Assembly: GCF_001591965.1 (NCBI RefSeq) | Contig: NZ_BCVX01000005.1 | Span: forward strand, 62,001-126,000 | Source: Lysinibacillus odysseyi 34hs-1 = NBRC 100172 | Lineage (GTDB): Bacteria; Bacillota; Bacilli; Bacillales_A; Planococcaceae | Reading direction: 5' to 3' | DNA: 64,000 nt | Shown: positions 33,517 through 42,214 of the stretch, in pieces | Layout: the number at the start of each line of letters is the position of its first letter | How positions within the stretch are numbered: position 1 is the stretch's first letter | Position numbers and translations under genes: made by a program | Notes under the pieces: model-generated | Database searches by the model: none | The model's input: only the letters and a program-made list of their open reading frames with translations | What the model was told of the DNA's origin: nothing

Positions 33517-34473
33517 CTAATAAACGACCACAGCCTGTTCACCTAACGCTTTATAGCTGGCGAAAAACTGCTTTTTATCCAACTGGACTATCCCCTTTAA
33601 TGGATCCATTACTTCCACGCTTTTATCTGTAATATCAACGATAACGACCGCATGGAGATTTGTATACATTTCATGGAATGTGTTTGTGCCGGCGATATAC
33701 CAGCCGCCCTTTTTACGCGGCTCAGATAAATCAAGCGTCACCCAGCTGATGACAGGAACACCGAGCTTAATGTATTGCTCAATCTCTTCTACGGAGCTCC
33801 CGCTTTTGTTTTCTGCTATAAGATTCATCTCATGTTCATCTATATAGTCATTTGCCGCCTGTACGATTGGTCCGGCAAACGAATAAGTGCCTTTGGGACT
33901 GCTCGGTTCACCGGCATAGTATTCATTCGGATTCGGGCCAATTTTCCGGCTTCCTTCCTGCTTGAATGCCTGCTTTGGTAAATATTTAGAGGACATTGTG
34001 ACTTTGTCTGTTTCCGCCCCGTAATAGGCTAGTACAGAAGTTAACGATGTAATTTCACAACCATGAGGGAGTTCCGGTTTTTGCATTTGCACCGGAACAG
34101 CCAAAGCCTGCTCATGGTCTACTGCATTCGTCTCAATCACGACCTGAGGGCTGGAGGCATCAAAAACAATCGTCTTTTGCGTACCCCATGTATCATCCTC
34201 TATATATTGTTCCGGACCGATACGTATCAAATACGTTTTATCGGACTGTACATTCGGAAAAACCGCTTCGCCCTCATAGCTTATTTCTGAACCGATCTGT
34301 TCACCGGCTTCGTCATATACTTCCACCATCACATTACTGACCGCTGCACCGCTGTAATACTCCACCGGCATTACAACAAGTCCAGCTCCTTCTGTTTTCC
34401 CTTGGGTATCATTCCCATGGCAGGCTAATAACAAAAGGCTCAAACTACAAGTCAGAGTGAGACGCCATTTCAT
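33517..34473 (-). CDS. Lipoprotein with C39-like papain-fold domain
   Basis: 318 residues. Signal peptide with lipobox (LLLAC, cysteine about residue 18), an Ig-like linker domain (about 30-125), then a peptidase_C39_2 domain. The catalytic cysteine is in LPHGCEITSL (about 139) and the histidine in NLHAVVIVDI (about 277). Similar to YvpB of B. subtilis, and probably a surface cysteine peptidase or transpeptidase. Its start overlaps the 3' end of asnB by 29 bases, so it is translationally linked to an asparagine synthetase. ATG 34473. Substrate unknown. Confidence 0.78.
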   Translation of the reverse strand: MKWRLTLTCSLSLLLLACHGNDTQGKTEGAGLVVMPVEYYSGAAVSNVMVEVYDEAGEQIGSEISYEGEAVFPNVQSDKTYLIRIGPEQYIEDDTWGTQKTIVFDASSPQVVIETNAVDHEQALAVPVQMQKPELPHGCEITSLTSVLAYYGAETDKVTMSSKYLPKQAFKQEGSRKIGPNPNEYYAGEPSSPKGTYSFAGPIVQAANDYIDEHEMNLIAENKSGSSVEEIEQYIKLGVPVISWVTLDLSEPRKKGGWYIAGTNTFHEMYTNLHAVVIVDITDKSVEVMDPLKGIVQLDKKQFFASYKALGEQAVVVY

Positions 34474-36355
34474 TATGTCTCGTTCCCTTCAATTTAGTCC
34501 ACTTAGTATCTTCAATGAAGAAGCAGTTATACCATACTAGGAAGACATAAACTGTCCAAATGTAGCGTGCATAGTTATGCTCACCTTTATAATGGGCATC
34601 CAAATAAGTAACAAGTTGTTCTGTATCGAAAAATTCCTTCGCGTACTCTGCTGTAAACGCCTCTTTTACGAGGTTGTAGTAGCGTTCTTCACGCAGCCAG
34701 TGACGGATCGGTACAGGGAAACCAAGCTTTTTACGCTTTGCCCACTCTTCCGGCAGTTCTTCAAGGGCCGCTTGGCGAAGGGCATATTTCGTATCTGCCT
34801 CGTTTACACGGTGTTCTGTCGGAATCTTTTTCGCCATTTCCATTACTTCTTTATCAAGGAATGGTACACGCAGCTCGATGGAATGCGCCATACTCATTTT
34901 ATCTGCTTTTAATAAAATATCCCCAGGCAGCCATAAGTTCAGATCAAGATACTGCATTTTTGTCACATCATCATCGCCAGGAACTTCTGCGTAAATGCGT
35001 TTTGTAATATCATGTACAGAAGGTCCTTTGCGGTATGCCGGTTTTAACACGTTAAAGGCATCTTTTTCGTCCCATACAACCGCTTCGCCGATAAAGCGCT
35101 CCTCTACCGTTTGGGCGCCCTTTTTCAGGAAGTTTGTATAGGCATTTTTCGGTAATGCCCCTGCAAGTCCGGCAATCGTTTTACGTACACCTAATGGCAG
35201 CTTCTCATACTTTTGCATTTTCGCTGATGGTTTATACCACTCGTACCCGCCGAAAATCTCATCTGCCCCTTCACCTGAAAGAACGACAGTTACGTCTTTT
35301 CTTGCCAGCTCGGAAAGGAAATATAAAGGTACAGAAGAAGGGTTTGACTGCGGTTCATCCATATGCCACTGGATTGTTGGCAGCGCCTTAAAGCACTCTT
35401 CTGCAGAGACATATTTGCGCTCGTTTTGAATACCTAGAATATCTGATAAATCCTTCGCAAGGTTTGTCTCATTGAACATTGCCTCGTAATCCGAGAAGCC
35501 AACCGAGAAGCTTTTATCCGGTTTCAATAAGGCAGCAATATAGCTGGAATCAATCCCGCCTGATAGGAAGGAGCCAACCTTTACATCTGAAATTTGATGT
35601 GCCTTTACAGAAGCTGCTACTGTTTCTCTGATATTCGCAATTGTTTCTTCCAATGATCCTTTAGAAGCACTGAATTTTTTATCCCAATATTTTTCGATTT
35701 TCGTTATTTTACGGTTTTTAATTACCATAAAATGTCCTGGCGGCAGTTTGTAAACTCCTTTGAAGAATGTTTCATCCATTGCAGAATATTGGAAAGTCAA
35801 ATAAGGACGAAGTGCATCGTTATTAAATTCCTTTTTAAAAGATGGATGCGGGAGGAATGATTTAATTTCCGAACCGAAAATAATCGTACCGTCTGTTGTA
35901 TTTTCTGTATAATAAAGCGGTTTAATACCAAATCCGTCACGTGCAATGAACTGCAGATCATTTTTCTTATCCCAGATACAGAAAGCAAACATACCGCGGA
36001 GCTTATGAACAAGCTCGAAGCCATACTCTGCGTAGCCGTGCAGCAATACTTCACTATCTGAATGTGTTTTGAACTGGTATCCTTTATCCACCAATTCTGC
36101 ACGCAGCGTCATAAAGTTATAGATTTCTCCGTTAAATATAAGAACAATATCTCCTGCTTCATTGTAAAGCGGCTGATTGGCACCTTCTGTTAAATCTATG
36201 ATACTCAATCGGCGGAATCCTAATGTCACTTGATCATCAGCATGAATCCCCCCGCTGTCCGGCCCGCGGTGGATAATTGTATTCATCATATTTTCAATAA
36301 TCTCTTTATGATTAAGTGGATTAGTACCATTTACATACCCTATAAAACCACACAT
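34445..36355 (-). CDS. asnB: Asparagine synthetase, glutamine-hydrolysing
   Basis: Makes asparagine from aspartate, glutamine and ATP. The 636 residues match AsnB of bacilli. The N-terminal nucleophile is Cys2 (MCGFIGYV), glutaminase loops RRLSIIDL and NGEIYN follow, and the synthetase P-loop is SFLSGGIDSSYIA (about 262-274). The last 10 residues lie in the overlap with the next gene. In B. subtilis, AsnB amidates meso-diaminopimelate in peptidoglycan and AsnO acts in sporulation. Coupling here to a surface cysteine peptidase makes a cell-wall role plausible. The leader has a terminator-like hairpin. Confidence 0.93.
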   Translation of the reverse strand: MCGFIGYVNGTNPLNHKEIIENMMNTIIHRGPDSGGIHADDQVTLGFRRLSIIDLTEGANQPLYNEAGDIVLIFNGEIYNFMTLRAELVDKGYQFKTHSDSEVLLHGYAEYGFELVHKLRGMFAFCIWDKKNDLQFIARDGFGIKPLYYTENTTDGTIIFGSEIKSFLPHPSFKKEFNNDALRPYLTFQYSAMDETFFKGVYKLPPGHFMVIKNRKITKIEKYWDKKFSASKGSLEETIANIRETVAASVKAHQISDVKVGSFLSGGIDSSYIAALLKPDKSFSVGFSDYEAMFNETNLAKDLSDILGIQNERKYVSAEECFKALPTIQWHMDEPQSNPSSVPLYFLSELARKDVTVVLSGEGADEIFGGYEWYKPSAKMQKYEKLPLGVRKTIAGLAGALPKNAYTNFLKKGAQTVEERFIGEAVVWDEKDAFNVLKPAYRKGPSVHDITKRIYAEVPGDDDVTKMQYLDLNLWLPGDILLKADKMSMAHSIELRVPFLDKEVMEMAKKIPTEHRVNEADTKYALRQAALEELPEEWAKRKKLGFPVPIRHWLREERYYNLVKEAFTAEYAKEFFDTEQLVTYLDAHYKGEHNYARYIWTVYVFLVWYNCFFIEDTKWTKLKGTRHNEMASHSDL

Positions 36356-36379
36356 ATTCTTATAATTCCCCTTTAATAA

Positions 36380-36419
36380 TAAAAGTAAAAGACGACCCTA
36401 TCTCATTGTAGGTTTCGTC
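36380..36419 (-). promoter_or_regulatory. Terminator-like hairpin in the asnB leader
   Basis: Minus strand GACGAAACCTA pairs imperfectly with TAGGGTCGTC, followed by TTTTACTTTT, 25 bases before the asnB ATG. Possible attenuator. A T-box was looked for and not found. Elsewhere in 36356-36788 there is the asnB promoter and no gene. Confidence 0.45.
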
Positions 36420-36461
36420 AGCAGTTGTTGGCTTTCAAGCCTTATCATCATTACAACTAGT

Positions 36462-36489
36462 AATATATCATATCTCAATGAAAACACAA
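36462..36489 (-). promoter_or_regulatory. Promoter of asnB
   Basis: TTGTGT (36489-36484) and TATATT (36467-36462) with a 16-base spacer on the minus strand. Confidence 0.4.
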
Positions 36490-36788
36490 ACAAATCATCA
36501 ATTGACAGAACAATCAAAATTTGATAACGTTACCAATGTGTCAGACTTTTCAGATATTTGGAGATTCGCCCTTTCTTTTTTATGCTCATTATTTCTGCGA
36601 ACATCTTTATATCCGCGTCTTTACGCAATAAAAAGCTTCTTGACTCCTACTATTTTTTATTTCATCCAGATTGGGAGTTTTATTTGTTAGAATTATCTGA
36701 TATTATCTAGTAATACAGATTTAAGCAGAAAGGACCGGCTTCATGGTCCCCATGCCCCACACTTATATAGGAAAAGGAACGATACTTT

Positions 36789-37985
36789 ATGCAGTACTCT
36801 GATAAGATTTTAAACACGCCATCTTCATTCATCCGCAATATTTTAAAGGTTACAGGAGAGCCGGATGTTATTTCATTTGCAGGAGGGCTTCCAAACCCGA
36901 TTTCTTTCCCGACAGAGAAACTGCGGGAGGCAATCAACAACTCGATCGATGTACATGGAACAAAGCTATTCCAATATTCGACGACGCAAGGTTATTTGCC
37001 GCTGCGTGAATTCATTGCCGCTAAATACAAGAAAACACACGGGCTGGATATTCATCCGGACGAAGTATTCATTACGACAGGCTCCCAGCAGGCACTGGAG
37101 CTCATCGGAAAAGTATTGATCAATAAAGGCGACGGCATTATCATGGAAGCGCCGGGCTATCTTGGGGCCATCCAGGCATTTACACTGGCTGAGCCAAACT
37201 TTTACTCGGTAACGCTTGAGGAAGACGGCTTAAATATAGCAGAGCTTGAACAGCAGCTGCAAAAACCAAATGTAAAATTCATTTATACAGTACCGAATTT
37301 CCATAATCCGACGGGGATTACGTATTCGGCTGAAAAGCGTGAAGCCATTTATGAAGTGGTAAAAAAATATGATGTAGCATTAATTGAGGACGATCCATAC
37401 GGGGAGCTTCGTTTCCGCGGCGAAACATTGCCGTATATCGGCGGCGGCCGTCTGGAAAACTCTATTTTGCTAGGTTCCTTCTCTAAAACTGTTACACCGG
37501 GGATGCGCCTTGGTTGGATTGTCACGAAAAATAAGGAGCTTCTTGATCATATCGAGACAGCAAAACAAGCAACGGATCTGCACACGAACATTTTCTCTCA
37601 ATATGTCATTTACGAGTATCTGGCAAACAATGAATACAAGGAACATGTCGACAATATTATTAATTTGTATCGCATACAGTCCGATGCCATGCTGGACGCA
37701 ATGGCAAGACACTTCCCGCCGACTGTGAAATATACAAAACCGGATGGCGGTATGTTCATCTGGGTTACACTTCAGGAGGGCGTTTCTGCACTGGAGGTCT
37801 TCCATGCAGCAATGGAGGTAAAAGTTGCATTCGTACCAGGCGATCCATTCTATACACATCCTGAAAATGTTAATACATTGCGCCTGAACTATACAAACTC
37901 GACACCTGAAGTGATCGAGGAAGGTATCAGACGACTTGGTGCAATCCTTCATGCCTATGCACCGGCTGAAAAAGTAAATGCATAG
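36789..37985 (+). CDS. PLP-dependent aminotransferase (MocR/2-aminoadipate type, class I/II)
   Basis: The 398-residue fold-type I aminotransferase has GSQQALELIGKVL (about 94-106), the NFHNPTGITYS aspartate/asparagine region and the Schiff-base lysine in GSFSKTVTPGMRLGW (about 222-236). It resembles LysN/AADAT-type enzymes acting on 2-aminoadipate, aromatic or branched amino acids; specificity unknown. The start ATG 36789 follows AAAGGAA at a slightly long distance. Strong terminator downstream. Confidence 0.88.
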   Translation: MQYSDKILNTPSSFIRNILKVTGEPDVISFAGGLPNPISFPTEKLREAINNSIDVHGTKLFQYSTTQGYLPLREFIAAKYKKTHGLDIHPDEVFITTGSQQALELIGKVLINKGDGIIMEAPGYLGAIQAFTLAEPNFYSVTLEEDGLNIAELEQQLQKPNVKFIYTVPNFHNPTGITYSAEKREAIYEVVKKYDVALIEDDPYGELRFRGETLPYIGGGRLENSILLGSFSKTVTPGMRLGWIVTKNKELLDHIETAKQATDLHTNIFSQYVIYEYLANNEYKEHVDNIINLYRIQSDAMLDAMARHFPPTVKYTKPDGGMFIWVTLQEGVSALEVFHAAMEVKVAFVPGDPFYTHPENVNTLRLNYTNSTPEVIEEGIRRLGAILHAYAPAEKVNA

Positions 37986-37991
37986 TCTCTC

Positions 37992-38024
37992 CCCCCGCGG
38001 CTATTTGCTCCGCGGGGGTTTTTT
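37992..38024 (+). terminator. Terminator of the aminotransferase gene
   Basis: CCCCCGCGG pairs with CCGCGGGGG, followed by TTTTTT. Confidence 0.92.
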
Positions 38025-38037
38025 GTGGGTGTGGGGT

Positions 38038-38098
38038 GAATATCCGCGGTTTTGGATGGAATACCTGCGCTTTTCGGGTAAATACCCGCGAATGCCCC
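38038..38098. repeat. Three imperfect 21-bp tandem repeats
   Basis: Units begin at 38038, 38059 and 38080 with the core GAATAYCYGCG followed by TTTT and a G-rich end. They sit in the gap between the aminotransferase terminator and the EF-G-binding protein gene. Confidence 0.6.
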
Positions 38099-38144
38099 TA
38101 TTTCCCCATAAAAAATACGCCTCCCATCGGAGACGCATTCTGCC

Positions 38145-38753
38145 TTATGCCCGCGGTTTGACCGTTTCCATAAAGCTATATAGTTTTTCTTCGGAATCGA
38201 TGCCCTTTTCACACTTTTCGATGTCTGCGCAAATATACTGGCTGTACTTTTTATACGTGCCTTCAACATCTCCCTTTTCCTTTGTCGTGAAAAGAGAAAC
38301 GCTTTGATGCTGGCGGCAAAGCGCACACACACCTTTTATTTGCTCAGTAGAAAGAATGCCCTTCACCCCTGTAAGCTCGCCTTCCTGCTCATAAACGAAA
38401 AAGCGTGTACGGGTAGATGAATCATCCCAGGCTACAAATGTTACTTGTGGATTTGCTACTTTTGGTGCCTTTAGTTTCTTCTCTTTTTTCCAGAGCCGTT
38501 TAAGTACCTGCTCGGATACTTCCGGAAACGGCTGGACATTTTCCTTTACGACACTTAATAAAGGCTCTAGCTGCTGACGGTCTTTCAGCGCTAGCACATC
38601 TTCTATGATGAATTGCGGCACTTCTGCTTCTGTAAGGGTCGTCTCGATAAGACCACGCACCGCTTCCAGTACTTTTTCATCCTTAGATGTGGATAGACTA
38701 TTTAATAATTTCATTGCTTGCTTCTCGATTAAGTGCATTTGAAACGCATTCAT
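38145..38753 (-). CDS. Elongation factor G-binding protein (FBP/FusB family)
   Basis: 202 residues in two domains. The N-terminal helical bundle (about 1-80) is of the EF-G-binding type. The C-terminal treble-clef zinc domain has CALC (about 145-148) and C...C (YICADIEKCEKGI). FusB-type proteins bind EF-G, help it leave stalled ribosomes and give fusidic acid resistance in staphylococci. Chromosomal relatives in bacilli are of unknown physiological role. ATG 38753 after GGGAGGGAG; TTG 38762 abuts the SD and is unlikely. Confidence 0.87.
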   Translation of the reverse strand: MNAFQMHLIEKQAMKLLNSLSTSKDEKVLEAVRGLIETTLTEAEVPQFIIEDVLALKDRQQLEPLLSVVKENVQPFPEVSEQVLKRLWKKEKKLKAPKVANPQVTFVAWDDSSTRTRFFVYEQEGELTGVKGILSTEQIKGVCALCRQHQSVSLFTTKEKGDVEGTYKKYSQYICADIEKCEKGIDSEEKLYSFMETVKPRA

Positions 38754-38888
38754 ATTTATCAACTCCCTCCCTTATTTTACTATGCCTAACAAGGGAATCC
38801 TACAAAAAAGCAGGACATCCAGCCAATTTTATAAGTGAATATATTCGCAAAAAGGGAACCTGCATATCGTAGCAGGTTCCCTTGATTT

Positions 38889-39272
38889 TTATAGTACTGT
38901 TGCTTCTGGTTCGTAGTTGATCATTTCTTTAATATGGTTGTTTTCGTCCATGATGGCTACTTTTGGCATGTGGTGCTTCGCTTCTTCAGCATCTACTAAT
39001 ACATAGGACATAATGATGACGATATCGCCCGGCTGTACTAGGCGTGCTGCTGCACCGTTTAGGCATACAACACCCGAGCCGCGTTCCCCTTTGATGACAT
39101 ATGTTTCAAAGCGGGCACCGTTATTGTTATTGACGATCGCCACTTTTTCATTCGCTTCAATACCTACAGCATCTATAATATCTTCGTCAATTGTGATGGA
39201 ACCTACATAGTTCAGGTCAGCCTGTGTTACTGTTGCACGGTGGATTTTCCCGCTCATCATCGTTTTAAACAT
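38889..39272 (-). CDS. panD: Aspartate 1-decarboxylase
   Basis: Makes beta-alanine for pantothenate. The 127 residues include the self-cleavage site [10 protein letters not shown], where Gly-Ser cleavage gives the pyruvoyl group, and [11 protein letters not shown]. It is made as a proenzyme. The start ATG 39272 overlaps the panC stop by one base. Third gene of panBCD. Confidence 0.97.
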   Translation of the reverse strand: MFKTMMSGKIHRATVTQADLNYVGSITIDEDIIDAVGIEANEKVAIVNNNNGARFETYVIKGERGSGVVCLNGAAARLVQPGDIVIIMSYVLVDAEEAKHHMPKVAIMDENNHIKEMINYEPEATVL

Positions 39273-40144
39273 TACTTCATTTCTCCTTTGAGTGAAAACA
39301 TTAAGTTGTCGATCAGTCTTGTTTTGCCAATATATACGGCAGCAGCAAGTAGGACGTCTGTTGTCTTGTCATTGATTTGTGCTAAATCAGGATACGATAA
39401 GCATTCCAGATAGTCAATTTTGCCGCTTGTGTTTGATTCGATATAATGCACCGCTTTGGCAGCTGCCTGCTCTACATTCCCGCTGGCGAGTATTTCTTCC
39501 TTCGCCATCTGGAGAGCCGCAAAAATAGCGGCTGCTTCTTGCCGGTCCTGCTCTGTTAAATAAACGTTGCGGCTGGATTTCGCCAATCCGTCCGCCTCGC
39601 GCACAATCGGCACTGTCCGGATTTCAAGCGGGAAATTATAATCACGTACCATCGTCTGAATAATAGCTACCTGTTGAGCATCCTTTTGACCGAAATAAGC
39701 ACGGGTAGGCTCCGCCAGATGGAAGAGCTTTGCGACAACCTGCAGCACCCCATCAAAATGACCCGGCCGGCTTGCACCGCACAGGATTTCTGATTGGCGT
39801 CCGGCACGGATATAGATTCCGCCGTCAGTAGGATACATTTCCTCGACAGAAGGCGCAAAGATAATATCAACTCCTGCTGATTCAGCAAGCTTCGTATCAC
39901 GTGGCAGGTCGCGTGGATATGATTCAAAATCTTCGTTCGGTCCAAACTGTGTCGGATTAACGAAAATGCTCATGATCACAAGGTCATTTTCCTTGCGTGC
40001 GTTGCTTGCCAGCGTCAAGTGCCCTTCATGCAGGTAGCCCATTGTTGGCACTAAGCCAATTGTTTTACCTTGCTGCTTTGTCTTCCGTACAATATCCTTC
40101 AATTCAGCAATAGTCGAGACGATTTTTACTGCTGTTTCGATCAT
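39272..40144 (-). CDS. panC: Pantothenate synthetase
   Basis: Joins pantoate and beta-alanine with ATP. The 290-residue protein has [14 protein letters not shown] (HIGH-like, about 31-44), [19 protein letters not shown] and the KSSRNVYL motif (about 183-190). Overlaps panB by four bases. Slightly longer at the N-terminus than some homologs. Confidence 0.97.
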   Translation of the reverse strand: MIETAVKIVSTIAELKDIVRKTKQQGKTIGLVPTMGYLHEGHLTLASNARKENDLVIMSIFVNPTQFGPNEDFESYPRDLPRDTKLAESAGVDIIFAPSVEEMYPTDGGIYIRAGRQSEILCGASRPGHFDGVLQVVAKLFHLAEPTRAYFGQKDAQQVAIIQTMVRDYNFPLEIRTVPIVREADGLAKSSRNVYLTEQDRQEAAAIFAALQMAKEEILASGNVEQAAAKAVHYIESNTSGKIDYLECLSYPDLAQINDKTTDVLLAAAVYIGKTRLIDNLMFSLKGEMK

Positions 40145-40980
40145 TTTACTGCGCCTCCATATAAACCGTTCAATTCTTCTTCCTTCATCGTGAAGCTTTG
40201 CGCAAGGGTTGGGAATGCTCCTGACTTCACCGCTTTTGTATAGCCTTCAATTCCTCGTGCCACTTCGTCTCCTACAAAGGCAAAACCTTGCACGAACTTT
40301 GGAATATGGTGCTTTCCATACATTAATAAATCATGGAATACAAGCACTTGCCCATCAGCCTCTGGACCTGCCCCAATACCAATTGTCGGTACGGCCAATT
40401 TCTCTGATACAACGGCCGTCAATTGATGTGGAATACATTCTAAAACAACTGCACATGCGCCGGCCTGTTCGGCTAGTAATGCATCCTCAATAAGCTTTTC
40501 TGCCTGTTCTTTCGTTTTTCCCTGTACTTTATAGCCGCCCAGCACACCGGCAGACTGCGGCTGTAATCCAAGATGTGAGACAACCGGAATGCCTGCACTT
40601 GTCAGCTTTTTGATGACGTCAATAACTTCATCGCCGCCCTCTAACTTTAATGCATCAGCACCTGTCTCCTGCATCATACGCACAGCTGTCTTTAACGTGT
40701 CATTCATATCTCCATGATACGAACCAAATGGCATATCCACTACGATAAACGTATCTTTCGCACCGCGGCGAACCGCCTTGCTGTGATGAATCATATCCTC
40801 TACCGTTACCGGCATCGTCGATTCATAACCAAGCACAACCATGCCTAATGAGTCGCCTACTAAAATCATATCGACGCCTGCATCCTCCGAGAACTTTGCC
40901 GCCGGGTAATCGTATGCTGTAATCATCACGATTTTTTCACCCTGTTTCTTCATTTTCAAGAAATCGCTTGTTGTTTTCAT
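40141..40980 (-). CDS. panB: 3-methyl-2-oxobutanoate hydroxymethyltransferase
   Basis: Converts 2-ketoisovalerate to ketopantoate with methylene-tetrahydrofolate. The 279 residues have the metal site [10 protein letters not shown] and [10 protein letters not shown], and the catalytic glutamate in VLECIP. Start ATG 40980, five bases after AAGGAGG; an in-frame start further upstream lies in the leader hairpin region. First gene of panBCD, preceded by a leader that ends in a terminator-like hairpin. Confidence 0.97.
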   Translation of the reverse strand: MKTTSDFLKMKKQGEKIVMITAYDYPAAKFSEDAGVDMILVGDSLGMVVLGYESTMPVTVEDMIHHSKAVRRGAKDTFIVVDMPFGSYHGDMNDTLKTAVRMMQETGADALKLEGGDEVIDVIKKLTSAGIPVVSHLGLQPQSAGVLGGYKVQGKTKEQAEKLIEDALLAEQAGACAVVLECIPHQLTAVVSEKLAVPTIGIGAGPEADGQVLVFHDLLMYGKHHIPKFVQGFAFVGDEVARGIEGYTKAVKSGAFPTLAQSFTMKEEELNGLYGGAVK

Positions 40981-41005
40981 TTGTTCCTCCTTCAAGTACA
41001 TTGAA

Positions 41006-41046
41006 GAAAACAAGAAAACCCTTCCATCCGATAATGGACAGAAGGG
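41006..41046 (-). terminator. Terminator-like hairpin in front of panB
   Basis: Minus strand CCCTTC..TCC pairs with GGA..GAAGGG, followed by TTTTCTTGTTTTC, 26 bases before the panB ATG. It may be the birA terminator or a panBCD attenuator. Confidence 0.6.
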
Positions 41047-41146
41047 CAGCGCTTGTATGTTGTACGCTTCGTTTTCTTCCGTCCCTGTCTAAAGTAGATC
41101 AAGGCAGACTCTTCATAAAATTGGGTATAGCAGGTACAGTTCACAA

Positions 41147-41175
41147 AGGATACTGTCCAACTATTAATATAACAA
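41147..41175 (-). promoter_or_regulatory. Candidate promoter of panBCD
   Basis: TTGTTA (41175-41170), 17 bases, TATCCT (41152-41147). Transcripts would have a leader of about 160 bases running through the hairpin at 41019-41046. Confidence 0.45.
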
Positions 41176-41230
41176 TTTTATATGGAGACGTACAGTTTTA
41201 ATATTTATGTTGCTTTTGCAGGGTTTGAAA

Positions 41231-42214
41231 TCAGCATAGCTCAATATCTGCTGAATAGACACCTTTGACTTCACCGGAGGCCGTTTTGATTTCGAGAACG
41301 CCTGCCTCTGTAATACCAACAGCTACCCCTTCAATAACCTCACGGAGCGTTGTTGCGCGAACATGCCGCCCGATAGTTGCAGACGCCTTTTCCCATAGCG
41401 CCTTGATTGGTGAGAAGCCATTTTTTACATACTGATCGCCGTAGCTCTCTAAATAATAGAGCACCTTAGCTACAAACTCTGCACGGTCTACTTCCCTGCC
41501 GAGCTCTGCAGAAATAGATGTAGCAATCGTATGGAGCTCCTGCGGGAAATCTTCTATCTTCTGATTCACATTAATGCCTATCCCAATCAGCAGTGCCTGG
41601 ATACGGTCTGCCTCTGCTACCATCTCTGTTAATATACCGGTACACTTCCTGCCATTCAGCAAAATATCGTTTGGCCATTTAATTTCCGGCTCAAGCTCTG
41701 GATACAAAGCCTTCATCGCATTAACAATGGAAACAGCTGCCACCAATGTAAACTGCGGTGCTTGATGGGGCGGTATATCTGGCTTTAGGATAACGGTCAT
41801 CCATACGCCCTTCCCCGCTGTAGATTCCCACGGGCGCAGCATTCGGCCACGTCCAGCCGTTTGTTCCTCCGCAATGACAACGGTTCCGTCTGCTGCCCCG
41901 TCTCTTACAAAACCATGGGCAAGAATCTGGGTTGAATCTACTGACCCAAAATGGTGAATAACCTGTCCAATACGCTCTGTCTCCAGATGCGTCTGAATGC
42001 GTGCAGCATCCATACGGTCAGGGGCACTCTTTAGAACATAGCCCTTTTTTTTCACCGTCTCAAGTATGTATCCCTCTTCCTGCAGCACCTGTATATGCTT
42101 CCAAATTGCTGTGCGTGACACACCAAAGTCATTTGCCAGCTGCTGCCCGGAAATGGGTTCCCCACCTGCTCTTAATAATCTTGCTAATAATTCATCCTTC
42201 ATTGAGAAAGTCAT
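41231..42214 (-). CDS. birA: Biotin--protein ligase and biotin operon repressor
   Basis: Bifunctional BirA of 327 residues. The N-terminal winged HTH (SGQQLANDFGVSRTAIWKHI at about 22-41) binds biotin boxes. The ligase domain has GRGRMLRPWES (about 120) and KWPNDILL (about 187), and the C-terminal SH3-like domain is present. It attaches biotin to carboxylases and represses biotin genes. bioY at 7.4 kb has a matching box. Its start overlaps the end of cca; ATG 42202 is an alternative. Confidence 0.95.
   Translation of the reverse strand: MTFSMKDELLARLLRAGGEPISGQQLANDFGVSRTAIWKHIQVLQEEGYILETVKKKGYVLKSAPDRMDAARIQTHLETERIGQVIHHFGSVDSTQILAHGFVRDGAADGTVVIAEEQTAGRGRMLRPWESTAGKGVWMTVILKPDIPPHQAPQFTLVAAVSIVNAMKALYPELEPEIKWPNDILLNGRKCTGILTEMVAEADRIQALLIGIGINVNQKIEDFPQELHTIATSISAELGREVDRAEFVAKVLYYLESYGDQYVKNGFSPIKALWEKASATIGRHVRATTLREVIEGVAVGITEAGVLEIKTASGEVKGVYSADIELC

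Noticed and set aside
36356-36490. T-box leader in front of asnB
   Set aside because: The leader is only about 100 bases and lacks the T-box core sequence and specifier stem.
37955-38332. Open frame with a seven-residue repeat on the minus strand
   Set aside because: It spans the aminotransferase 3' end, its terminator and part of the EF-G-binding gene. The repeat comes from the 21-bp DNA repeats. No start signal.
40985-41220. Known riboswitch in the panB leader
   Set aside because: No conserved core of SAM, TPP, FMN, lysine or T-box elements was seen; kept only as a possible attenuator.
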